Translations under genes and position numbers: made by a program
Part shown: one piece after another, positions 51,782 to 61,528 of the stretch
How positions within the stretch are numbered: the first letter of the stretch is position 1
Layout: every line of letters begins with the position of its first letter
NCBI GenBank assembly: GCA_964428355.1
Contig: CAYRYU010000006.1
Span: forward strand, 62,001 to 126,000
Direction of reading: 5' to 3'
Source: CAYRYU01 sp964428355
GTDB taxonomy: Bacteria > Muiribacteriota > Ozemobacteria > Ozemobacterales > Ozemobacteraceae
Length of the DNA stretch: 64,000 nucleotides
Notes under the pieces: model-generated
Seen by the model: only the letters and a program-made list of their open reading frames with translations
Told to the model about the DNA's origin: nothing
Databases searched by the model: none

Positions 51782-51801
51782 GCCCCGGCTTTGGCCGGGG
51801 C
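51782..51801 (+). terminator. Intrinsic terminator of the small exported protein gene
   Basis: GCCCCGGC (51782-51789) pairs with GCCGGGGC (51794-51801), and TTTTTCTTT follows at once. It lies 17 bases after the stop. Confidence 0.82.
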
Positions 51802-51919
51802 TTTTTCTTTCTCCCCGGACTCTTTTTCCCGGCGACTGGAATTGGCGGGGAATATGATGTAAACTGTATCCCGGTGCCCGAAAAGGTCTTTCAGTTTTCC
51901 GGAAGAGAGGACCTCACGC

Positions 51920-53815
51920 TTGAAGAATTTGTTCGAACGATTCCTCCATTTGACCGACAACGGTCTGTTCTGTTGCCGGGAAACCGACGGCGAGATACTT
52001 TATGCCAACGAGGGTTTCGCACGCCTTGTGGGTTTTTCAGAACCTTCCCGATCCCTCGAGGGAAGGGGGATCGAAAAGGTGATGCCCCTCGAATCCGGAT
52101 TCGACCGGATCCGCAAGAAGCTCTCAGAAAGCCGTGAGGCGTTGGGAATGATCGACCACCTCGTCCACCCGGAGAAAGGACACGTTCCAGTCTCGATCGA
52201 TTGCTTCCTCGATTCCGACCAGAAGCCCCATCCTCCAATCATCGTGGGATTGGTCAAACCCGCCCCGCATCCCCCGGATACCACCGGAATCCATGAGGAG
52301 AAGGACCTCCTTCTCATCACTTTGAAAAGCATCGGGGACGGAGTGATAGCCTGCGACCGCCATGGCCGGATCCGCCTCCTGAACCGGGTGGCCGAACAGC
52401 TGACGGGTTGGACGACCAGGGATGCCCAGGGAAAGGCGGTCGAGGACGTATTCACGATCGTGAACGAGACGACCGGTTTCCCCTGCGAGTCTCCAACCCA
52501 CCGAATCATTGAAGAGGCCCGAATCCTTGGGCTTGCCAAGAATACGGTGCTCGTGAGCCGGGATGGAACCCGGAGGATCATCGCCGACAGCGGAGCCCCG
52601 ATCATAAGCTCCGACGGAAAGGTCGCAGGAGCGGTCCTGGTTTTCAGGGATATCACCGAAACCCGAAAGTTCGAAGAAGAGCTGCAGAAGGCGAAGAGGT
52701 TCGAATCACTCGGCACCCTCGCAAGCGGAATCGCACACGATTTCAACAACATCCTCACCGGAATTTTCGGCTATATCGGCCTTGCCCAACTCGAGACCGA
52801 ACCCGGAACGAAGATCCACGAGCGGCTTTCCCTCGCCGAAAAGGGGTTGACCAAAGCCAGGGACCTCTCCAACCAGCTTCTTTCGTTCTCGAAGGGGAGA
52901 CCTCCCGTCAAATCTGCGGTTTCTTTCTTCGAAAAGGTCCGGCAGGTGATAATGTTCGCCCTCCGCGGGTCGAACGTCAGCTGCGAATTCAGTTTCCCAG
53001 AAGAGAATCCCCGGATCGAAATCGACGAAGCGCAGATCATCCAGGTCCTGGACACACTCACCATGAACGCCCTGAAGTCCATGCCCGATGGCGGCTCGAT
53101 CAAGGTTTACGGCGGGAGATTCCGGGTGGATGAGAAATCCTTGCTGAATCTTCCTCCCGGAGATTACGTGAAGATTTCCATCCAGGACCACGGCCCTGGG
53201 TTGTCCCGGGAGGTCCTTTCCAAGGTTTTCGATCCATATTCCTCCACCCCATGGTACGGCTCCGGATTGAGCCTTTCGATCTCCCACACGATAATGAGGA
53301 ACCACGGCGGCCTGATCACGGCTGAATCGGATCCCCCGGGAGGGGCGGTCTTCAATCTTTTTCTTCCCATCGCGACCGTCCAGGTCCGCGAGCGGTCCGC
53401 GCAGAAAGCATCCCCCACCGCCCAGAAGATACTGATCATGGACGACGAAGCGATCGTCCTCGACGTGACTCAGGAAATCCTCCAGCACATGGGATACGAG
53501 TCTGAAACGGCCACCAACGGGGCGGATGCGGTGGAGAAATACCGACAGGCCATGCAGAAAGGACGGCCTTTCGACCTCGTGATACTCGATCTGACGGTTC
53601 CCGGCGGAATGGGTGCCCGCGACTCCCTCATGAAACTGCTCGCCATCAATCCTCAGGTTAAGGCGGTGGTTTCGAGCGGGTATTCCCAGGGTCCGATGAT
53701 GACCGATTTCTCGGAATACGGTTTCGCGGGGGCCATTCAGAAGCCTTATGATATGACCAACCTGGGCGCACTCCTCAAGAGGATCCTGAAAAAGCCCGCC
53801 TCCGGCGGATCCTGA
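51920..53815 (+). CDS. Hybrid histidine kinase: two PAS-type sensor domains, kinase, receiver
   Basis: The 631-residue soluble protein has a PAS-like domain (about 5-115), a second PAS domain (about 130-250, ending VFRDITETRKFEEEL), and a dimerisation helix with His273 in GIAHDFNNILT. The ATPase domain (N box TMNALKSMPDGG with Asn383, DHGPGLS, GSGLSLSISH) and a C-terminal receiver (acidic MDDE near 507, phospho-acceptor Asp557 in LVILDLTVPGG, Lys in QKPYD) complete it. It has no membrane segment, so it senses an internal signal. The start is TTG with GAGAGG about ten bases upstream. A separate output regulator is not adjacent. Confidence 0.93.
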   Translation: MKNLFERFLHLTDNGLFCCRETDGEILYANEGFARLVGFSEPSRSLEGRGIEKVMPLESGFDRIRKKLSESREALGMIDHLVHPEKGHVPVSIDCFLDSDQKPHPPIIVGLVKPAPHPPDTTGIHEEKDLLLITLKSIGDGVIACDRHGRIRLLNRVAEQLTGWTTRDAQGKAVEDVFTIVNETTGFPCESPTHRIIEEARILGLAKNTVLVSRDGTRRIIADSGAPIISSDGKVAGAVLVFRDITETRKFEEELQKAKRFESLGTLASGIAHDFNNILTGIFGYIGLAQLETEPGTKIHERLSLAEKGLTKARDLSNQLLSFSKGRPPVKSAVSFFEKVRQVIMFALRGSNVSCEFSFPEENPRIEIDEAQIIQVLDTLTMNALKSMPDGGSIKVYGGRFRVDEKSLLNLPPGDYVKISIQDHGPGLSREVLSKVFDPYSSTPWYGSGLSLSISHTIMRNHGGLITAESDPPGGAVFNLFLPIATVQVRERSAQKASPTAQKILIMDDEAIVLDVTQEILQHMGYESETATNGADAVEKYRQAMQKGRPFDLVILDLTVPGGMGARDSLMKLLAINPQVKAVVSSGYSQGPMMTDFSEYGFAGAIQKPYDMTNLGALLKRILKKPASGGS

Positions 53816-53870
53816 ATTTCCACAGGAGCCGAATAGGTCAGGAGTCTGATCGCGGCCTTCCCCGAGGTCC

Positions 53871-53909
53871 GACATCCCCGTCTCCTTGATTCGGGGTTGA
53901 AGGGATGTC
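53871..53909. other. Inverted repeat between the histidine kinase and phosphatase genes
   Basis: GACATCCC (53871-53878) pairs with GGGATGTC (53902-53909). CCCCG (53876-53880) can instead pair with CGGGG (53892-53896). No T-tract follows. It may be a weak terminator or an operator for the phosphatase pair; the rest of 53816-53991 shows nothing else. Confidence 0.3.
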
Positions 53910-53991
53910 ATACTTGCCTGGCTGAAACTTGAGCAACGATCGTCACTGACTTTGCTGCGGAATTCCGGGCGAGGAACCAGGAGAAGAGCCA

Positions 53992-56874
53992 ATGGATCGG
54001 GTGGAGCGCGTTGAACCTCTTGCCCCACTCTTCCTCAGGATCCTCATCTTCCTCCTGATCCCCTGTGTCTTGACCTGGGTGCTTCTCCGACATCTCGAAG
54101 GTTCTTCACGGGCGGAACGTTCCTCGGACAGAAAGCGCCTCATGGGCGACATCCTCCACCGGGTCTCACTCATGGGAAACCCCGAGCAGCGTTTTGCCAG
54201 GCTGGTCGACCGGCTTGCGAGACTTCCTCTCACATCCAGGGCTCTCGCGGCGCGGGCGTACAGGCTTGTGAAGAGGGAACGGGGAGCGCTGGAGATCTCC
54301 CTCTTCGATCCCGAGGGAAACCCCATCCCGATCCCGGGACTTCCCACTCCACCAAAGACTCTTTCCAGGCGGGTGATCGCGGGGTTGCTCGACCCTTCGG
54401 TTGCAGTCAGTCCGACCATGGTTACCTCCTTCGCGGGAAATCCGTCCGCCCTCAGGATCATGGCCGCCAACCCCGAAGTCCTGGTCCGGGTCCAGAACAT
54501 CTGGAAAAAAGCGTTCGGGGGATGGTGGAGAATAAGGACTCCGAGAGGCCGCCTGACCGCGATCATGGTTGCATTCGTCAACCTCGACCGGATCGACCGG
54601 GTCCGCCTCATGGATCGTTCGGTTTCAGAGGTCGCCAGGCTTGTCAAGGGTTCGTTCAGGATCGGCTGGCAGGATCCGGCTGTTCCTTCCGTGCTGAGGC
54701 CCAGGGGAGGGAAATGGCCGAAAGCCCTTTCCACCGCGATCGACGCGGTCCCCACCACCCGGACCGAGCTTTCTTTCAACGGAAGAGAAAACCTCCTGTA
54801 CACGGCCTTTGGAGGCCAGAGGTTGTTCTGCCTAGACCTGTCCCCCACCCCGGACTCCTGGTATCCCGCACTCCGCTGGGTAACGGCAGGGCTCGGCATC
54901 CTGGCAACCCTGGTCATGGTCATCATCTCGCGGATTCCGTCCCTGAGATTCGGCTTCAGGGGAAAACTGATCGCGTTGTTGGTCTCCGGAGCGGGAATCC
55001 TGGTGGCGGCGCTTTTCGCTACGGCGGTAATCGACCGGGGAAACCGCGAAACAAGGCTCATGGAGGAGTTCCAAGAGCGACACCTTTCGATGATAGAAAA
55101 GCTCGATTGGGAATTCTCCACCGAGGCCCTCCGCCAGACGCGGCCCTTCGAGGAGTTCGCCCGATCGGTTGACGGAAAACCCTTTTCCACTCTCGAGAAA
55201 GCGATGCCCGATCTCGCCCGTATCGTCGAGACCTGGTCCCCCGCCATCGCCGCGGTTGGCTGCTTCGACCCCCAGCGCAATCCGCTTTTCCACGCCGTCT
55301 CGACCAAAGGAACCGCCGTCTTCGGCCAGAAGACCGGGCAAAGCAGCCTGAAAATGATGGCAAACCTGATCCTGGACGAACTCAACATCGGAAAGGACTT
55401 CTCCCGGTTCACCGCCTACGATCGCCGGATCCTTCAAGGGGACCGGACACTCGGCAACTTCTATTGGATCGTCCGGAAAAATGGGAAACTCCAGAAGCAG
55501 GTGTTCTTCGACACCCCCCTTTTCGTTTTCATGGAATTGATCCACGACCCGAACCGTGAGCCCCATGCCCTCATCGAGGTCTACCTCGACAGGAGGTATC
55601 TCGAGAACCGCTTTCTGCGCCGGATGTTCAGGGAAAAGTCGGCCCCCGTCGGTCCTGAAACCCCGCGGATAGCCGCGATTCCGGTGACGAAAATGGCGCG
55701 GATGCGATCCTTTCCGAGTGTCCGGACCGGGGATTCCCTGCTCCTCCGGGAAGTCGTGGACAAGGTCATCACCAGCCAACTCCCCGTCCACATCAAAGGG
55801 AAACTTGCGGGGACGGAGTATCTCATAACCGCCGCCCGGGGAGGCAACCTCGAGGACTACGTCCTTTTCGTCGCCCAACCATACGTCACGATCAGCCGGG
55901 AAACTTTGATGCTGAACATCCGTCTCGGCATCTTCGCGGGGTTCATCCTCCTTCTCGGGTTCGGAATCGCCACGCTCACCTCCTCCCGCCTTCTCGGCCC
56001 CCTCGAGCAGGTGGGGATCGGCCTCGAGGCCATCGAAAAGCGCGAATTCCAGACTCCCTTCGCGGTTCAGGGAATCTCCGAACTCGAGCGGATAGGCGAC
56101 CGCCTGGCCATGATCATCGCGGAACTGAAGGACATCCAGATCGCAAGGTCGGTCCAGGAGCACCTCTGGCCCGAAAAGCCTCTCGAAGGGGACGGATGGG
56201 GCATTTTCGGGGAATGCCGGACCGCTACAAACCTCGGGGGGGATTTCTACGACTGGTTCCTCCTTCCCGACGGAAAGCTCGTGATGGCGATCGGGGACGT
56301 TGCCGGCCACGGAGTCCCCGCTTCCCTGGTCACCGCCTCCGCAAAGATGGAGCTCGCCATGAACGCGGAGAAATCTCCCGACCCCGCCGAGATACTGACC
56401 TTGATGAACCAGGGGTTTAACGAACAGGCAGGCCGGTTCAGACCCATCTCATTCTGGCTGGGAATCTTCGACCCTCAAACACGAATGCTGAAGGCATCGG
56501 CGGCAGGCCACCCTTCCGGAATCCTCGTCCAATCGGACAAGGAATCCCGGAACCTTGGCGCTCCAGGGTATCCGCTCGGCTCGAGGAAGCAGGCAAAATT
56601 CACGAATGTGGAGGCCCGTTTGCAGCCCGGAGCACGCCTTTTCCTCTATTCGGACGGGTTGGTCGAAGGCCAGAATCCGGACGGCCAACAGCTCGGATAT
56701 GAGCGACTCCAGGCTTTCACCCTCGAGGCGGCTTCCATTTCCCCCTCTGGCTCGCCAGGTTACCTTCTTGACCGGGTTTCCGAATGGTGTCGGAAAAGAA
56801 TCCCCGATGACGACCAGACCGTGGTGGTATTCTCGGTGACTGGAAAATCCCCCGGGAAGGAGACGAGCCGATGA
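53992..56874 (+). CDS. Membrane-bound SpoIIE/RsbU-type serine phosphatase
   Basis: The 960-residue protein has an N-terminal membrane helix (ILIFLLIPCVLTWVLL), an extracytoplasmic region, two further helices (about 298-345), a second extracytoplasmic region, a last helix (NIRLGIFAGFILLLGFGIATL), a HAMP-like linker (SSRLLGPLEQVGIGLEAIEKREF) and a PP2C-type phosphatase domain from about residue 715. The metal-binding motifs GGDFYDWF, IGDVAGHGVPASL and DDDQTVVVF are intact. Such enzymes dephosphorylate STAS antagonists such as the one at 42232. GGAG precedes the ATG. Its stop overlaps the next phosphatase gene by four bases. Confidence 0.92.
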   Translation: MDRVERVEPLAPLFLRILIFLLIPCVLTWVLLRHLEGSSRAERSSDRKRLMGDILHRVSLMGNPEQRFARLVDRLARLPLTSRALAARAYRLVKRERGALEISLFDPEGNPIPIPGLPTPPKTLSRRVIAGLLDPSVAVSPTMVTSFAGNPSALRIMAANPEVLVRVQNIWKKAFGGWWRIRTPRGRLTAIMVAFVNLDRIDRVRLMDRSVSEVARLVKGSFRIGWQDPAVPSVLRPRGGKWPKALSTAIDAVPTTRTELSFNGRENLLYTAFGGQRLFCLDLSPTPDSWYPALRWVTAGLGILATLVMVIISRIPSLRFGFRGKLIALLVSGAGILVAALFATAVIDRGNRETRLMEEFQERHLSMIEKLDWEFSTEALRQTRPFEEFARSVDGKPFSTLEKAMPDLARIVETWSPAIAAVGCFDPQRNPLFHAVSTKGTAVFGQKTGQSSLKMMANLILDELNIGKDFSRFTAYDRRILQGDRTLGNFYWIVRKNGKLQKQVFFDTPLFVFMELIHDPNREPHALIEVYLDRRYLENRFLRRMFREKSAPVGPETPRIAAIPVTKMARMRSFPSVRTGDSLLLREVVDKVITSQLPVHIKGKLAGTEYLITAARGGNLEDYVLFVAQPYVTISRETLMLNIRLGIFAGFILLLGFGIATLTSSRLLGPLEQVGIGLEAIEKREFQTPFAVQGISELERIGDRLAMIIAELKDIQIARSVQEHLWPEKPLEGDGWGIFGECRTATNLGGDFYDWFLLPDGKLVMAIGDVAGHGVPASLVTASAKMELAMNAEKSPDPAEILTLMNQGFNEQAGRFRPISFWLGIFDPQTRMLKASAAGHPSGILVQSDKESRNLGAPGYPLGSRKQAKFTNVEARLQPGARLFLYSDGLVEGQNPDGQQLGYERLQAFTLEAASISPSGSPGYLLDRVSEWCRKRIPDDDQTVVVFSVTGKSPGKETSR

Positions 56875-59800
56875 AAGGGCCGGGAATGGCTGGTCTCCTC
56901 CTCGGGCTGGTCCTCCTTTTCCCGATCGTCTGGACCTCCGGTCGGTTCGAAGCGAACCGAGCCGATCAGGCCGGGATCGGGCGCATGCGCAGGCTCTTGA
57001 AGCGCAACGCAGCCCTTTCCAGGCCGGAAGTCCTCTTCAGAAAGGTTTTCGAGGACATCCGGGCACGGATCGGTCCCCACCGCGCAACTCCCTGCCCTGC
57101 CGGAGCAGTGACCGAGTGGGGCTCTTCTTTGATCGCCTCCTTCCCTCCAGGGTTGCTGGAGCTATGGGTTTTCGATGGAGCGGGCCGGGTCAAGGATGGG
57201 CCGGGAATTGCAACAAGAGCCATGGAACTGGCCTTTTCCTGGATCCGTGGTTCCTGGAAGGGCGTCTACGAGGTTTCTCCGGAGGATGAGGAAACCGTCG
57301 GAATGGTTTTCGGCGGCTTCAGCTGGAAGGAGCTGATCGCACGACCTGATCAGGTCCACAGTCTGACCTTCGTGGACCGGAGGATGTATGCGATCTGGCA
57401 TTTCGATCCCCCATCCGGAAGGAACCCCGGGGGCGGGGCACTTCTCAAGATCGACAGGAGCCATTTCGAGGAGGACTTTCTGGTCGGAGCCCTCCTTGGA
57501 ACGCTTCAAGCCAGGGGTCTGCAGGTTGGATTCCTCGATGCCGTCTATCCCGAACGCAGCAGACTTTGGAAAGGGGCGGTCCTCCCCGAAATCCGGTCCA
57601 ACGAACGGAGCTACTCCAGGAGCCCGGAGGATGTTGTCCCAGATAAAGACGGCTGGCTCGTATTCGTCCCGTGCCTTTCCCAGATCACTCTAGTGGGACA
57701 TGTTCCCCGGACCCCGCCTCCTTTCCTTCCCCTCGCGGCCGGGCTGGTTGTCCCGGTCCTTTTCCTCTCGTGGCTTGTGGCGAGCCATGGGGTCCCACGC
57801 ACCCTGGCACTCTGGACGCTTCTCGGAACGCTCGTCTGCATCGCCGGAGCGATCCCATTGGGAATCTCATTCCTTTTCTGGACGCAGTTCGAGCGGAGCC
57901 GGACTTCGGCAATCCTCTCCGAATCGCTTAAGGAGCTCGAGGACAGCCTTACCGGGATCGACCGGAGGTTCCCGATGATCCTGAGGATCAAGGAAAGACG
58001 ATATGGCCTGTGGAACAGGAGGCTGGACGGGGCTTTTTCCCGTGAACCGGAGCCCAGGGTCTTTCCCGCCAGCACCCGGGAGAATTTCACCCTGATGGAG
58101 TTCCGGCCCGACTCGGCTTTCTCGCACCCGATCGAGGAGAGCAAACGTTGGGAGCTTGCGGGGAAGTTCGACACCATCTTCCTGATCGACAAGGAGGGGA
58201 GATTCCGCAGGGACTACTCGGACGTTTTCACAGAGCAGCGCAGGCTGCTTCTAATGCCTTCGCGGCTACGGATGCGCCGGATCAGAAGCCTTTACGAACG
58301 GCAGGGAATCATCGACCTCCACACATTGAAGCTTCTTCTCTACAGCGATTCGGTCCCCAGAACAAGCGATGAAATCATAGGGTTCAAGGGATACATGCCC
58401 GTCTACATCACCTTCCTCTCGGACTTTTCCAAGGGGATGATCAGCCTGTACAACTCCCTCCGGTCACAGGATCCGACCGGGGATGAGGGTAACTCATCAC
58501 TCGTGATGGGAACCCTCCTCGAGGCCGAGGAGTGGACGAACATCCATCTCGCCCTTCAGAACCTCCGGAACTTCACCTTCATAGGAAACCCGGAGCTGAG
58601 CCTCTACATCTTCCCCGGGGTGGTCTGCGACAGGACCGGGAAAGCTCTCATGGCCTTCAGCATCATCCACCAGATCACGACGCTTTCAGCGGAATACCTC
58701 GGGGATTTCTTCAGGAAGGAGGTCGGAAGGAGGACACGGGCTGAAGGTCCAGGTCCCCTCCCCTGCGGCTCCAGCAGTCATGTGTTTCGGGGACCCGACC
58801 CGCACGATGCGGGTAGTGGGCCGAAAGCGACAGGAGGTCGCCTCCTTTCCGGACCCCGCCCCTCCAACGGAATCTCCAGAGATTCCGACGGGATACGTTT
58901 CTTTGCGTTCTCCTTTTTCCGAAACTCCCGGAGTTTCCCGAGTCCATTCATTCACCGGGCTTTCCGCCGTTTCATTCCACGGTTTTCCCCATCCCGGCCC
59001 CTTTTCTCACAAGCAGCAAGGATCGGAGGCAGGGAGCTTCTGCTCGCAGGACTTTCCTGCCGGCATATCATCGGTTACTACCTGTTCGCGGTCCGGCCAA
59101 TCAAAGTACTGGCGGGAAAGCTTGCGGATCTCCGGAGGCGGTTCCTTCTTCTCGCGTTGGCGATGACCCTGGTTTTCCTCGCCCTTTGTCTCAGGCTTTG
59201 GGGGGGAGTGGCAATCCCTCTGGGGGAGCTCATGAATGGCGTCGATGCGATGGAGAGGAAGGAGATGGAATACCGGACCGCAATCGGGACCGGGGATGAG
59301 TTCGAGAAGGTCGGGGAGGCCTTCAACAGGACCCTTGAGGGGATGGCCGAGCTTGAAATTGCGCGGGTGGTGCAACAGAAACTTCTCCCCGCCGCTCCCG
59401 CGGTCGCCAAACCCTGGACCCTTTTCGGCTTCACGCAGATGACCAGCCAGGTCGGAGGCGATTACTACGATTTCCGCGTTTGTCCGGGCGGTGAGTTGTC
59501 GTTCGTTTTCGGAGACGTCTCGGGACACGGGGTATCCGCGGCCCTGGTGGTTGCGATGGCAAAAGCCGTTTTCTCGAGCCTGACCAGGAAGGGAGCCATT
59601 CCCCCCGACGAGCTTCTCAAGAGGATGAACCAGCTCCTGCTTGCCCCCGTCCGGCGTTCGAAGATGATGATGACCGCGATAGCGGGGTTGGCGCTCCCCA
59701 ACGGGGATGTCAAGATCGCGAACGCGGGCCAGTGTTTCCCCTACCTGTTCCCCGGCCCCGGTTCTCTCCAGATGCAGGGCGAGCTTGCAAGCATGCCGCT

Positions 59801-60101
59801 GGGAATCAGCCCGAAGATCAGGATTGCATCGCAGAGCAGTTCGTTGTCCCCGGGGTCCCATCTCATATTCTTTTCCGACGGATTCCCCGAGGCGGTGGGC
59901 GGAACCGATGCCCGGCAACTGGGATATCCGAGACTGACCGAATTGATTGCCTTGTGCTGGGACCCCGATCCCCAGGCAGTGATCAGGAACATGCGATACC
60001 GTCTGAAGGCCTTCACAGGCACCATTCCCTGGCAGGACGACGTCACCACCGCGATCCTTACCCGCGAAAACCCTTCTCCAGAAGCTCCCCGGTCTTCCTG
60101 A
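56871..60101 (+). CDS. Second membrane-bound SpoIIE/RsbU-type serine phosphatase
   Basis: The 1076-residue protein repeats the layout of its upstream neighbour: an N-terminal helix, an extracytoplasmic region, helices near 285-350, a sensor region, a helix (RRFLLLALAMTLVFLALCLRLW), a HAMP-like linker and a PP2C domain from about residue 830 with GGDYYDF, FGDVSGHGVSAAL and WQDDVTTAI. Start and stop of the pair overlap (ATGA). The segment at about 623-715 (58737-59015) is Arg/Pro/Ser-rich, poor in hydrophobic pattern, and does not align with the neighbour, whereas another frame there reads more smoothly; a pair of compensating frameshifts or an insertion is possible. The phosphatase domain itself looks functional. 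Confidence 0.9.
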   Translation: MKGPGMAGLLLGLVLLFPIVWTSGRFEANRADQAGIGRMRRLLKRNAALSRPEVLFRKVFEDIRARIGPHRATPCPAGAVTEWGSSLIASFPPGLLELWVFDGAGRVKDGPGIATRAMELAFSWIRGSWKGVYEVSPEDEETVGMVFGGFSWKELIARPDQVHSLTFVDRRMYAIWHFDPPSGRNPGGGALLKIDRSHFEEDFLVGALLGTLQARGLQVGFLDAVYPERSRLWKGAVLPEIRSNERSYSRSPEDVVPDKDGWLVFVPCLSQITLVGHVPRTPPPFLPLAAGLVVPVLFLSWLVASHGVPRTLALWTLLGTLVCIAGAIPLGISFLFWTQFERSRTSAILSESLKELEDSLTGIDRRFPMILRIKERRYGLWNRRLDGAFSREPEPRVFPASTRENFTLMEFRPDSAFSHPIEESKRWELAGKFDTIFLIDKEGRFRRDYSDVFTEQRRLLLMPSRLRMRRIRSLYERQGIIDLHTLKLLLYSDSVPRTSDEIIGFKGYMPVYITFLSDFSKGMISLYNSLRSQDPTGDEGNSSLVMGTLLEAEEWTNIHLALQNLRNFTFIGNPELSLYIFPGVVCDRTGKALMAFSIIHQITTLSAEYLGDFFRKEVGRRTRAEGPGPLPCGSSSHVFRGPDPHDAGSGPKATGGRLLSGPRPSNGISRDSDGIRFFAFSFFRNSRSFPSPFIHRAFRRFIPRFSPSRPLFSQAARIGGRELLLAGLSCRHIIGYYLFAVRPIKVLAGKLADLRRRFLLLALAMTLVFLALCLRLWGGVAIPLGELMNGVDAMERKEMEYRTAIGTGDEFEKVGEAFNRTLEGMAELEIARVVQQKLLPAAPAVAKPWTLFGFTQMTSQVGGDYYDFRVCPGGELSFVFGDVSGHGVSAALVVAMAKAVFSSLTRKGAIPPDELLKRMNQLLLAPVRRSKMMMTAIAGLALPNGDVKIANAGQCFPYLFPGPGSLQMQGELASMPLGISPKIRIASQSSSLSPGSHLIFFSDGFPEAVGGTDARQLGYPRLTELIALCWDPDPQAVIRNMRYRLKAFTGTIPWQDDVTTAILTRENPSPEAPRSS

Positions 60102-60135
60102 ACAACGAAGGGGAAGATGTTCCCCGGGAGCCGGC

Positions 60136-60164
60136 TTCACGACCGCGGGGAATTGTGTTATCAT
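60136..60164 (+). promoter_or_regulatory. Possible promoter of the zinc-ribbon protein gene
   Basis: TTCACG (60136-60141) and TATCAT (60159-60164) are 17 bases apart, 40 bases before the chosen ATG. The -35 box is weak. Confidence 0.42.
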
Positions 60165-60203
60165 CCGCCCCGGAACCGAATTTTGCCTTTGAGGGAGCGT
60201 TCG

Positions 60204-61421
60204 ATGAAGATCTACCTGTGGTTGGCCGTCCTGCTGTTGGCTGCCTCTCCCGTCTTCGCGCTTTTCTGCCAGTATTGCGGAAAGCCCATGGCGGATGACG
60301 CGAACTTCTGCCCGGTCTGCGGGAAGGCCCGGGCAGCTTCCGGTGTTTCCACCCCGGCTCCCGCACCTGTGACGACCTCGCCTGCACCTGTAGTGGTCCA
60401 ACAACCGGCTCCCGCCCCGACTCCGGTTCCGGTTCCGGTTCCGATCCTCGAGGTTCCCCGGTCATTTCTCGACGGGTACCAGGCTATCGACCAATGGGAG
60501 ACGATCCTTACCGGAGCGGATTCTCCGATCCCCTCGACGCGGATCAACGAGTACCGCACCCGGATCGACCGGGATCTCTACAGGCAGGAAGCTGGTCTTC
60601 CCCGGTTTTCTCCGGTTGAAAGGAAGTTCCATTCCCTTTACATGAAGAAGAACGATATCCTGGACAAGCTCCGGGAAGCCGTCTATCAGAGCTTTCACAG
60701 TTCCCGAAAGGGAGAAGCCGGTGCCCGGCGCGAGAAATACCGGTTCATGCTCGAAGAGATCGACGGGATGATCCAAACCCTTCTCGAGGGCCAGAACGAT
60801 CCACAGATCCTTTCCAAGATCGGCGCGATGGAAAACGAACTCGCAGACGCGACCAGGGAGTTCCTCATCACCGTCCCCTACATCAAGATCGGGAGTTTCC
60901 GGGCATCGAGAAACCGGCCCATCTGGGTAATGGATATCGAGAACGGCCTGGCCAGGGTGATGTACATGGGGGAAACAAGTTCCCCAGTGCCGATCAGCGG
61001 CTGGATATCCCTCTACGACCTCCAATTCCGGACCACCTGGGGAGGAACCTACAAGAACGTCTCCTACCAACCCCCGGTGACTACGGAGGTGATCATCATC
61101 GATGACGGACACCATCACCCGCCTCCCCCACCGCCCCCTCATTGGCCCTGGCCCTGGGGAAAGCACAAGGATCGGAATGGCCGACATGGTGGTCATGACA
61201 AGGATAGGGGACATGACAGCGGGCATGGGAGAGGGGCCCCCCCTTCCCACCCCCAACCCGCGCCTCCCGGACCGCCCCCCGGAAAGAACCCCGGCGGCCC
61301 CGGACATCCCAGACACTCCCTCGCGGCGCCGGCGGCATCGTCCACCCAGTCCGTCTCCCCTCAGCAGCCGGGAAGTGTTTCGGTAAGCCCTTCCACCCAA
61401 AACCGGAATTCGCAGAAATAA
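60204..61421 (+). CDS. Exported zinc-ribbon protein with Pro-rich linker and His-rich tail
   Basis: The 405-residue protein has a signal peptide (MKIYLWLAVLLLAASPVFA) immediately followed by a zinc ribbon, FCQYCGKPMADDANFCPVCG (Cys22, Cys25, Cys36, Cys39). A Pro/Ala/Val linker leads to a ~190-residue helical and beta region (SFLDGYQAIDQWETILTGAD ... NRPIWVMDIENGLARVMYM). The last ~100 residues are rich in His, Pro, Gly and Asp (DDGHHHPPPPPPPHWPWP, HDKDRGHDSGHGRG). Zinc ribbons of this kind usually sit in the cytoplasm, so an exported one is unusual. The His-rich tail suggests metal binding. The ATG follows GAGGGAG. Confidence 0.8.
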   Translation: MKIYLWLAVLLLAASPVFALFCQYCGKPMADDANFCPVCGKARAASGVSTPAPAPVTTSPAPVVVQQPAPAPTPVPVPVPILEVPRSFLDGYQAIDQWETILTGADSPIPSTRINEYRTRIDRDLYRQEAGLPRFSPVERKFHSLYMKKNDILDKLREAVYQSFHSSRKGEAGARREKYRFMLEEIDGMIQTLLEGQNDPQILSKIGAMENELADATREFLITVPYIKIGSFRASRNRPIWVMDIENGLARVMYMGETSSPVPISGWISLYDLQFRTTWGGTYKNVSYQPPVTTEVIIIDDGHHHPPPPPPPHWPWPWGKHKDRNGRHGGHDKDRGHDSGHGRGAPPSHPQPAPPGPPPGKNPGGPGHPRHSLAAPAASSTQSVSPQQPGSVSVSPSTQNRNSQK

Positions 61422-61528
61422 GCTGCATTCCCGCTGGAAACCGGGCTGGGGAGTCCTTGTCCAAGACTGTTTTCCGGGCGCTCCGATCCTTCCAATAATA
61501 GAACCCGGTTCGAAAAGGTTGCTGCCGA

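Noticed and set aside
54832..56310. Minus-strand open frame of 492 codons
   Set aside because: It is antisense to the first SpoIIE-type phosphatase, whose domains are complete in the plus frame.
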